A stretch of 26,045 nucleotides of DNA from Rhizomucor pusillus (Eukaryota; Mucoromycota; Mucoromycetes; Mucorales; Lichtheimiaceae), in the NCBI GenBank assembly GCA_900175165.2, contig FWWN02000183.1, positions 1 to 26,045 of the forward strand. The letters run 5' to 3'. The notes below the pieces were generated by a model. That model did no database searches. It was not told the DNA's origin and saw only the letters and a program-made list of their open reading frames with translations. How positions within the stretch are numbered: the first letter of the stretch is position 1; each line of letters starts with the position of its first letter. Below are positions 18,334-26,045 of the stretch, piece after piece. The position numbers and the translations under genes are program-made.

Positions 18334-21300
18334 TGATGATGATACCCCGCCTTTTTTTTCTTCTTCTTTTATCGAGCACAGAAGACCCAGAAGAGAAAAC
18401 CAGATAGATCATTTAGTTTTTTCTTACTATCCATATCTAACCGCATCTCTTAAGAAGCACTTTGAATCTATTGTGTCTTACATCTTTTTTCCCTTTCGAC
18501 TCGTAAGTTTTCGTGCACATTTCTTCGTATACATTAATTATATCGTCGCTGATGTGACGAGTTGCTGCTTGACCAAAAACGGGGGTCGTTGGGAATTTCC
18601 CGCTTTGCAGTTAATGGCAAATCACGATGCAGCCATTGATACATTTGATGTAGGACAAATTACTATCGTCATTGATGAACAACAAGAACTCTGCTTTGTT
18701 GGAAGATAATAACAGTCGATGGCTTTGTTCTATTCGGATACCTTTTTTTCTCTCTCTCACACAAACGACGATTTTTAATCTTGGCACCCCTTGGAAACCA
18801 AGTCTTTGTTGAGGAAGGAGTGAGGTTGACCCATCCGGATATCTTGCAGGTGAGATCACACACATTGTCCCACACCATCCATTTTTACGTGACATGACCG
18901 AGACTTTGGGATCAGAAGTTCTTTCCTCTCTCCTTGATGTTACACCGAACTCTAAGCGGCATGCGAGCGGATGTTCCATCGGCTTCTCACGTTTTTATTG
19001 TCCAGGAGATTGTGTTTCCTCCGCAACGACTTTAGTAATTGAGCTGCTATCCTCATTCCATATACCGAGCTTTACGACTATCAATCTATCCATACATGGT
19101 CATCGTCAGCTCGTTGATCGTTTGCTTTCTATTTATTAATTAGCGCCGAGGCCTTGTCTAATTTTTCAAAATATGTAAATTCACAGTAACTGCTTGTATC
19201 TATCTTCAAGTAGCTAGCCATGAGACTTTATCGTAGGTGGATGTGACAAGTCCATAAATGTCCTTCTTGACGATAGATCGCATGTAATGAGCATGACTTT
19301 TGATCTGGCGCAGCACTTAGAAACATGCTTGCGAAGTGATACGAGCAGTACATGTGCTTCATGTTAAAGCATTGCCCGATATTGTGTTTTCTCGGGGCGA
19401 GGAAGGAACTTGAGTTTCACCACGAGAAAACCATCAAGCCGACAAAGGTAGTGTCAAACAGGTGATATGGTTGATGATGCTGTACTCGAATATCTGGAAT
19501 TATCGAGTTCAACACATCAACGCGGTCAAAGAGTACGCAGCAAATTTTGTGACGCGGCGGGGCGAGCGTTAGAAGGTGATGCTGGAGACTTAACGTCGAT
19601 TTGATGGCAAAGACTTTAGATACTAAAGGCGATATAGAGCAGTGTCAACTAGGTATCATTGTCTGTAATCAGCGAAGGTTTCGGTCAAAGCAGCTCCAGA
19701 GTTCGGGAGGACATTCTTCCTCCTATATCTAGAAGCGGTGCGGCTGTCATCACAAACCTCTGTAAGGAGAAAGACCTTCAGCTGATCAAGAGTGGAGTTT
19801 AGTCCAACACCTCAGGTCAGCCCACGGACAAGGTCGCATGCACAAGTACTGTTGAAGACAAGTGGGGATAACTAGGTCCAGGTCCAAGATCCATCCTGTA
19901 AAGTACAAGACACTGAAAGCCGTATTACCCGTTAGTCTATCTAATTGCAACCACCCTATCAACTAAATGACGCGTTAGCGAATCAGGAATCGACGAAAAT
20001 TATACGTAGCTTCAAGTTATACAGCAACATGTATCCTTGATGAAGGAGAACTACAACTAGGACGCAGTCGCGTGCAGCCAACGGCAGAATACAGCAATAT
20101 TTGTCCCAGCAGGGGTAGGTGGCTAGCAAACCAGGATTGTTCACAGCGGGAAAAGATCTGCATCTTCGCAAGGCCCTTCAGTTCAGTCCATTCGTTTGTC
20201 GCCTTTTTGTCGGTCTAGCTCCGTTTCGTGACGCTTTGATAGAAAGAAAGAAATTAATTGCGCAGTATCGTGCCTCATGCATATTCGATTTCAAAAACCG
20301 AAAACTGCGAAGCACCAAACGCGTCCGTTGTGTGTGTTCAAGCATTTGTCCTCATGTATGAAGTATCCGGACGAAGAAGCTTGTTCCTGAAAATATCGTG
20401 CCCGACAACACAAAAGTCTGGGAGCCAGCCCCTGACAGCGCTGTTGAAACTTACAGACGTGCGATATTGATAAGCGAGGCATCGTTGAGCACGCCTTGCT
20501 GGTCTTATCAAGAAACCCTCAACAGAATTGAATCAGCACCAGGTCGATTGTTGTATCGTTTCTCAAAGGGCGGGTGACACCGAAAGAAAGGACATACTGA
20601 GAAAAAGACCTGGCAGAATTGTCGCCGGAAAACGTTTGAGAACTCAAGGCCAAATTATATGTCCTAGTTGCAGATAATGACCGAATCAAGACAACCATTT
20701 AGCGGTTAGTAATTACGCTTGTCGAGAATATATGTACAAATTCCTTCCTCTTCTCTCAATAGTACATGAACATAGTCTCACTTTTTGGACCTACTAGAAG
20801 CAATGTCTGCAGCGGAATCGTTCTTCCTCGGAAGATGGTAACCAGAAAGGCATAATGCGCCTCGCGACCTGCGGTCTGTTCTGACATTCGAACACAGCAG
20901 GGCGAAAGCAAGATCTCCGAAAGGTAGGCTGAGTAGATTGATGCAACTGATAAACTTTACCAGTTACATTAGCCAACTCTTCTTGGCAAAATTCTAGCAC
21001 AATCTTGCCTCACCTTTAGTTGTTGCAGTTGATTGGCTGTGTTGCTTGAATCATGCATAAACGTTCTTGCTGGTGGGGGCCAAACGCAGATCTTGGGTCA
21101 GGAATAAGGCGGTCCTGAAATAATTCCTCTTCGCCAGTCGGCGGCGGCGGCGATCGGTTGAGCTCTTTTTTTGTGCACCGTCGAAAAAAACGCAATTGCC
21201 ATATTTGTTTAAAAGGGTATGACAGTATTCCGGGCGCAAACACAAACGTCATCTGCACTTGGCAGACTATTTCGAGAAAATGTCGATCTGTTTTTACCAT

Positions 21301-21395
21301 TTTTGCGATCTCCCGCATTTAGCTTACAAAAAGGGCTGAATTTCGATTTGCCACAATCTTCTTTTCTTTTTCATCGACGCTTCCACCATCTTTTG
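18334..21395. other. Gene-poor 3.1-kb region
   Basis: No confident gene. 18500-19040 contains coding-like pieces and splice-like signals that I could not assemble (separate entry). From 19140 to 20700 all frames are cut by stops. One small + frame at 19467-19604 (45 aa, MVDDAVLEYLELSSSTHQRG...) has coding-like composition and may be a remnant. 20790-21300 has only short frames. The right end (21330-21395) is the CT-rich leader of the secreted-protein gene. No tRNA, rRNA or intact transposon is visible. Confidence 0.6.
18503..19034 (+). pseudogene. Unresolved coding-like patch, possible degraded or mis-assembled gene
   Basis: A GTAAGT donor (18503) and a TTTGCAG acceptor (ending 18610) could bound a leader intron just before ATG 18614, which opens a 31-aa frame (MANHDAAIDTFDVGQITIV...) ending at 18709. 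A second frame then gives GNQVFVEEGVRLTHPDILQ, ending exactly at a GTGAGA donor (18850). A third gives MRADVPSASHVFIVQEIV and stops near 19034. No set of standard donors joins them in frame, so this is either a decayed gene or a gene with unusual junctions. No family is recognised. Confidence 0.25.
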
Positions 21396-22256
21396 ATGAA
21401 AATACTAGCCGTATTACTGACACTGGCAATTGCAGCTTTACCATTGTCAGCGCTGCCGCTTACACAGTACGAGTCGTCGAATTTTCAATCCCAAGACATC
21501 GAGGAAATTAACGAGGATGTCGATATAAACAACAACGTTGCGTCAGAATCATTCGATGTGCAGATTGATCGCTTTGCGCAACTCGTCTCCACCCATTGGC
21601 AGTTTGATCATCTCGAGACAGTCATATCGGCTAGCTATGGCCAGATTGCAAGCAAGATGAAAAACCACGTCAACATCGTTATGCACTCTTCTCCACAGCA
21701 ACAGCAACAGACGTTCGCAGCAGCAACAATACCTTCCACTCTAGACCTCGATTTATTAAAGGCACAGATATCTGGTGCAATCCAGGCCCACACAGAAGGC
21801 AATCTGCCAACAGCGTGGGACCAACTTGGAGACCGGCTTAGCCGGCCAGCGTTCGAGGCGTATGTCAAGCAATTAGTGCTCCAGCGTTGCAGCGGCACTG
21901 GCAGAAGCGAGGATACGATCTCGCTCCACTGTCTGAACAGCTACTCGTCGCAGATATTGTCCCAAATCGACCGTTACGTATCTCGCCACCTGGCACACGC
22001 GTTTGACGTCATGAACGCAGAATTCCTGCCAGATTTGCTGCATCACACAACAGAAGATTTACACCAAGTGCTCACATACTTTAACGAAGAGTTCCTCTCG
22101 AAAGACAATCTCGCGCTGACTCTGGAAGTAACGCCATGGCAACAAAATCAGCAGGAACTGCGGACGCAACTGCTGCGCTTAGCCGCACTTTCCACAAATA
22201 ACGCAGATCACGTACCAGACATTGTTGCAAAATATGCTCAGCTCGCCAGAGTCTAG
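21396..22256 (+). CDS. Intronless secreted protein of unknown function, 286 aa
   Basis: Single-exon frame. I chose ATG 21396 because it begins an ideal signal peptide (MKILAVLLTLAIAALPLSALP). The frame runs on upstream to ATG 21219, which would add 59 residues rich in Phe and Arg and bury the signal peptide, so that start is unlikely. The mature part has an acidic segment (IEEINEDVDINNN), a Gln run and amphipathic helices throughout. There is one Cys pair (QRCSG and LHCLNS) that may form a disulfide. No membrane segment follows the signal and no catalytic motif is recognised. It could be a cell-wall, extracellular or effector-like protein, but nothing in the sequence decides this. The 3' flank has AAAAATAAAA-like poly(A) signals near 22492. 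Confidence 0.72.
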   Translation: MKILAVLLTLAIAALPLSALPLTQYESSNFQSQDIEEINEDVDINNNVASESFDVQIDRFAQLVSTHWQFDHLETVISASYGQIASKMKNHVNIVMHSSPQQQQQTFAAATIPSTLDLDLLKAQISGAIQAHTEGNLPTAWDQLGDRLSRPAFEAYVKQLVLQRCSGTGRSEDTISLHCLNSYSSQILSQIDRYVSRHLAHAFDVMNAEFLPDLLHHTTEDLHQVLTYFNEEFLSKDNLALTLEVTPWQQNQQELRTQLLRLAALSTNNADHVPDIVAKYAQLARV

Positions 22257-22547
22257 AACTGTTTTCTCCTCATTTACTGTACCTTTTTTTGCCACTTTTT
22301 CTTTCGTTCCTTCATCGTTGTACGTACTACTTGCATCCTCTGTATTCTATTTTAAGGCATATCTCTTTTTTTGGGAGCTGTCATTCGTCACATGCCCACA
22401 CATACACATGCTGTAGATATCCCACCAACCAGCCATTTTTCTTTGTAAAATTTATCCCCGGAAACTCATACCCGCCCGCAATGCAACCCCCAAAAATAAA
22501 AAGAAAACCACTTTGCCTCGGCCTTGTGCTTTAGCGTCCAAATATAA

Positions 22548-22892
22548 AACTTACTGTACCAGGTGACCTGGAGAGAATTCCAGGATCTTGAAAGTCGACC
22601 CCTTTTCAGCTACGAGAAGTTTAGGATTTACGTTGCACAAGACGTCGGCAAGCCAATCCTACATGCAGTCGTCTGTCTCGGTTGCCGCCGTTTTGCCAAC
22701 AGCTAATTTTTTTGGTGGCGCGCAGCCATGTACAACGCAGAAGCATCCTTCCTCCATGTGTAACAGGTGCTGCTTCACTTTAAAGTTATCCAAGCCGAGA
22801 ACGTCGGAACCAAGTATCGCAAACACTGGGAAAACTTTACATTCAAATTGTACCATCACCAACCGCGTGTGTATCACGTACAATGTGAGTCT
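22548..22892 (+). pseudogene. Decayed protein-coding frame of unknown family
   Basis: One reading frame gives three protein-like stretches split by two in-frame TAA stops (22704 and 22761) and ended by TAG at 22893. The first holds FSYEKFRIYVAQDVGKPIL and CLGC, the second MYNAEASFLHV, the third HFKVIQAENVGTKYRKHW and FTFKLYHHQPRVYHVQ. That all three stay in one frame argues for real coding ancestry. GCTAATT followed by a T run and GCGCGCAG (22702-22725) looks like an intron end, but no good donor precedes it. It may be a pseudogene, a transposon remnant or a gene with unusual splicing. Confidence 0.35.
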
Positions 22893-23944
22893 TAGAATCT
22901 TTTTCAAGGTACACATTCCTTGGATGCTATGAATTTCACAGCGGTTTCTGCGATAAATCAATGTTTCTAGCCTGGTCTACATTAATAAGCTCTATTCGAT
23001 CTAGAAACTATCCGATTTTGACAGCCTCCCAGATTCGAAGATACTGGGAAGGTAACTCTTTCACATGTCACAAATATTCTGTCTTTCTATCTTCAATCCC
23101 GTTCGCCTTTCCCGGTTTATTTGATAATTCAACGTGATATGTATGATGCATGACTCCGTTTCTTATGCTTCAAGCACTCCGCATGTTACTCGGCATGCTG
23201 TGTGCACGGACCAACTCATGCAGTGCTTTAGATGCCGATATAAACGTTGGCCTGGACAGATCTCATTTTCGTACATATGTTGGAGCCAGTAATTCATATC
23301 TTCAAGGGAGTATCCTATCGTGGTTCTTTTTGCTTGTTAATGGTGTGATATTTCCGCATGCTGGAGCCTTCATGCTCTCAAAATGCGCTTACTTTTGTCT
23401 TTCAACGCTTGCTTTCAGGCCACGTTGTTTGCATTTGTATTTACTAGCTGTGACCAAAGCTGCTTCTGCATAAACACAATTTTGCAAAATGAAATGATCC
23501 TGCTTCAAATGTTCAAAAGGCTCAATTGTCTCCCTTAGGGACTGATGAGTGCCGCCTTCTCGTGGTGGTCTCTGGATATATCGTTGGCTTCTTGTCAAGT
23601 GAAACAATCGGCATTGCTGTTTAGAACAGAAGTCTTTTGTCTTTAAATAAATATTGCTTTTTTGACTTTTATATTTTCATGTTCTTGTCTTGCTTTAAAA
23701 TGAATACAGATTGGCACCTGCCAAAAAGTATTCTTTATCTTGTCTCGCATACATGATGTTGTGAGTGTTGTGCGCTTTGAGAGCGCGTCTGTTTGCGTTG
23801 CTCGGTAGCAAGATTGCGGTCGTCCGATCTGCACTGAGCGTATAATCACAATACACGATGCTCGTTTGTTTTCACGCGTTTTTTCTTCAGTTTGCGTCTC
23901 TAAAGTGTTGTGAATAGCATTTGACTCGTCGAGTCCAGCGAATA

Positions 23945-24043
23945 CACCTTTTCCAAAAATTAATGTCGCTGCAATTTGTCGTTTTGGTGTATAAATGTAT
24001 TATAAAATTTCACAAACTGCGACATTACTTTTGGGAAAAAGTG
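23945..24043. mobile_element. TA-flanked short inverted-repeat element, MITE-like, 99 bp
   Basis: Arms at 23943-23969 and 24019-24045 (flanking TA included) are 27 nt each and match as inverted copies at about 23 positions, with partial pairing continuing inward. Both ends read TA-CAC...GTG-TA, as expected for a Tc1/mariner-type insertion with TA target duplication. It has no coding capacity and would be non-autonomous. It could instead be a stable hairpin of a transcript. Confidence 0.45.
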
Positions 24044-24924
24044 TATGTTACTCTGGCAGTCAAGATCGTCCTGGACAGCTCCATCAGTAGTGAATGGAGC
24101 TTCTGTTGCGAAACAGGCTTCTTTGCAGCGTTTTGTGCAAGAGATTCAGTCGATGTATTTATGCAATTATTGCTAGTCAGTGCTGTCTATGGTTCCATAG
24201 CTTTTCTCTTGATCTCGTTGCCTGCTGCAACTGCCAAAATCTCTCTTGCTGGGAGCGAGTGGTGCGCTTCCAGGTGCCAGAAAAAAAAAGAACTTGTTCC
24301 TTGCCTTTCGCAGTCCTCAAATTCTTACTTTCCGATTATTCTTCTGGTAGCCGAGCGTTATAGTTGATTGAATGATTCCGCGGGTACTCGCCGCATCTTC
24401 GTACGACGATCGTACATCCTGTTTCAGCAGATCGTCGGCGTGCACGGACACCTCCACGCAGCCCATTGTTTATTCAGACGCCGCTACGTCGATTGATCCC
24501 GATCGATATCGCTGACAGCCTAGAGTGCGAAGGGAGCTATTTCAGCACCATATCCGAGAAAAAGAATACTTTTCTTGAAAAGATAGGGATCCGTATATGA
24601 TAGCGTTCAAAGGAGGAGGGTTCAAGACCTGCATGGTGAGGACGACTCCCCCCTTAAAAGACGAGAGGCAAAGCTTACTTAATCTCAGCACAACAAAGGC
24701 AACTCTAGAACCGGCAGTTATCCTTACTTCTAATCCTGGGAAAAGCACTCAAGTGTTGGTCAGCATGGTTTGAATGCTTCAAGAATACTACTAGAATTAT
24801 GAAAACTATTAAACAAGAGACCTTCATCGCTTTACGAGATATTCCATGTCTCGATGATGTATGTTGGAATAAACCAACCTTTTTTCTGTTTTGATGACTT
24901 ATCGGAAAGGGCGGGAGGTATATA

Positions 24925-25902
24925 TCACTTTTTCAATTTATTGCGTATCAATGCAATGACCGACTTCTTCAGTAGCATTTCACTAGTTTCTGCAATCTGT
25001 TCTATACGTTCCACAAAATCATCTACGTTGTATTTCTTGATCAACACAAGCAGGATTTGCATGAGTCCTTTTTCCTTTGGGTTTTCCTTCAAACCAGTCC
25101 GAACAGCGTGCAGTAGCTCTTGCAAGACACTGTTGTCTATCTCCAGCAAAGGCGAAGTACCGAGCAATTTTTCTGCAACCAACGAGATCTCGGGCTTTTT
25201 CCACGGCCTTATTTGCAAAAGTTCCTTGAGCAATTTCTGGCGCAAAGGCTGTGAAAAGGATTGCGACAGAAGAAGCTTTTGGATAATATCCAGGTACATG
25301 CGTTCAAGTTTCATCGCTTGATCTCGAAGCAGTGGCACTATCCATCCATCAATAACCGCGTTGCCGTGAAGCTTGGCAACATCCAAGAGTTGCTGCGTTG
25401 CAGCGCGTGATATTTGTTGTACGTGCGTATCTGTGCTATTTGGAAATGCAGAGCGAACGAGGGCTGCGGCGCACCTGGGATGCTGAAACTTGTTATCGTC
25501 GTCATCGTCGTTGCTGTTGCTGCTGCCGAGTAACACTCGGCACGCATCTTCGAAAGGAAACCTTCGATGGCTGCATACATACTCTATTTGCTTAACAGAC
25601 AGCGTGGCTAAATCGTCGACGGTCGTTACATTGTCTAGCTGAGAATATGTATCTTGCGTTGGTTGTTGTTGTTGCTCTTGTGAAGCTTGCTGCGTCAGTT
25701 GTCGTTGACGTACTCGCTTGCGTCGAGGCTTTACGCAAGCCGAGGCTGTTTCCACGCGCACAGGTGAATGGCGTCGCTTTCGTGCCACTGTTGGTTTGCA
25801 TGCGCCCGCAGGTTGGAAAGCATCGAGCAAGCGTGGTCCAATCTGGAATCCGGGTTGGGATGACAATGCTTTGATCAACTGTTGAAATTCATTCTGGGAC
25901 AT
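24925..25902 (-). CDS. FANCE-like protein (Fanconi anaemia group E C-terminal type), 325 aa, intronless
   Basis: Single-exon frame from ATG 25902 to TGA 24925. The N-terminal 100 residues are hydrophilic with basic clusters (RKRRHSPVR, KPRRKRVRQRQ) that could be a nuclear localisation signal, then a Gln run. A short acidic loop (NSNDDDDDN) interrupts the helical body. The rest is a stack of amphipathic Leu-rich helices ending in GLMQILLVLIKKYNVDDF and LLKKSVIALIRNKL. That ending resembles the C-terminal helical-repeat domain of FANCE, which in animals bridges the Fanconi core complex to FANCD2 for DNA crosslink repair. The match is to a pattern of helices and the final KKS..AL segment; alternatives are other HEAT-type helical proteins. 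It is the only intronless gene here besides the secreted orphan. Confidence 0.55.
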   Translation of the reverse strand: MSQNEFQQLIKALSSQPGFQIGPRLLDAFQPAGACKPTVARKRRHSPVRVETASACVKPRRKRVRQRQLTQQASQEQQQQPTQDTYSQLDNVTTVDDLATLSVKQIEYVCSHRRFPFEDACRVLLGSSNSNDDDDDNKFQHPRCAAALVRSAFPNSTDTHVQQISRAATQQLLDVAKLHGNAVIDGWIVPLLRDQAMKLERMYLDIIQKLLLSQSFSQPLRQKLLKELLQIRPWKKPEISLVAEKLLGTSPLLEIDNSVLQELLHAVRTGLKENPKEKGLMQILLVLIKKYNVDDFVERIEQIAETSEMLLKKSVIALIRNKLKK

Positions 25903-26045
25903 GCGAGAGAAAAAGGATATGTGACAAGAAAAAAAAAATTCAATGCCCCTTTGTGGACTCTGAAAAGACTCTCAGCAACTATGCAATGCCAACGAAGAAC
26001 ATGGCAACAAAACAAAATGTAGCTCGGCTAACGGTATTTACATTT

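Larger units (their letters stand above)
22257..24924. other. Gene-poor 2.7-kb region
   Basis: No intact gene is supported. Contents: 3' flank of the secreted-protein gene (to about 22540), a coding-like frame with internal stops (22548-22892), short coding-like bits to about 23300, AT-rich sequence, a TA-flanked inverted-repeat element (23945-24043), a small GC-richer frame (24372-24515, 47 aa starting MIPRVLAASSYDD) of doubtful status, and the 3' flank of the FANCE-like gene. The longer open frame from 23921 to 24367 runs through the inverted-repeat element and is judged spurious. Confidence 0.6.

Noticed and set aside
21219..21395. 59-codon N-terminal extension of the secreted protein
   Set aside because: It would place the signal peptide internally; ATG 21396 gives a canonical signal peptide.
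23150..23473. 107-codon + strand frame
   Set aside because: No clear start context or motif; other frames in the same stretch look equally coding-like.
23921..24367. 148-codon + strand frame
   Set aside because: Starts without a good ATG, runs through an inverted-repeat element, and shows no domain pattern.
24620..24640. GGTTCAAGACC resembling a tRNA T-loop
   Set aside because: No matching acceptor stem, D-arm or anticodon arm could be folded around it.
1..26045. CRISPR arrays, prokaryotic operons, phage or rRNA genes
   Set aside because: No spaced direct repeats, no ribosome-binding sites, and all supported long genes are eukaryotic and mostly spliced.

Overview
The window looks like nuclear DNA of a filamentous fungus, most likely an early-diverging one of the Mucorales type. 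Genes are split by many short introns (about 45-110 nt) with GTAAGT-like donors and CTAAY branch points. Upstream regions are pyrimidine-rich, and regulators carry homopolymeric amino-acid tracts. No bacterial, plasmid or viral gene organisation is visible. The organism is inferred from style, not from a marker gene.

Layout. (1) 582-3427, + strand: secreted GH3 beta-glucosidase in 11 exons, two of whose introns have GC donors. (2) 3992-5863, - strand: basic helix-loop-helix leucine-zipper regulator with seven RRxS motifs. (3) 5864-8460: long divergent intergenic region with an E-box, two CRE palindromes and a CAG hairpin. (4) 8461 to about 11713, + strand: long coiled-coil protein whose introns are all phase 0. 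(5) 12055-13725, - strand: choline/ethanolamine phosphotransferase, the last step of the Kennedy pathway. (6) 14290-16575, + strand: unassigned 14-exon coiled-coil protein. (7) 16758-17739, - strand: class I SAM-dependent O-methyltransferase (CCoAOMT type). (8) 17831-18333, + strand: small helical protein resembling Mediator subunit 30, sharing a 91-bp bidirectional promoter with the methyltransferase. (9) 18334-21395: gene-poor, with one unresolved coding-like patch. (10) 21396-22256, + strand: intronless secreted orphan. (11) 22257-24924: gene-poor, with a decayed reading frame and a 99-bp TA-flanked inverted-repeat element. (12) 24925-25902, - strand: intronless protein whose C-terminus resembles the Fanconi anaemia protein FANCE.

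The first eight genes alternate strictly in strand, so neighbours meet head-to-head or tail-to-tail. They are mostly unrelated housekeeping functions and form no metabolic cluster. The most distinctive local biology is the bHLH-Zip gene: an array of basophilic-kinase sites, CRE palindromes and a CACGTG E-box upstream, and a splice event inside the DNA-binding domain next to a TA microsatellite. Exon boundaries were read by eye from splice signals, reading frame and family conservation. Where frame alone could not choose an acceptor, this is stated.
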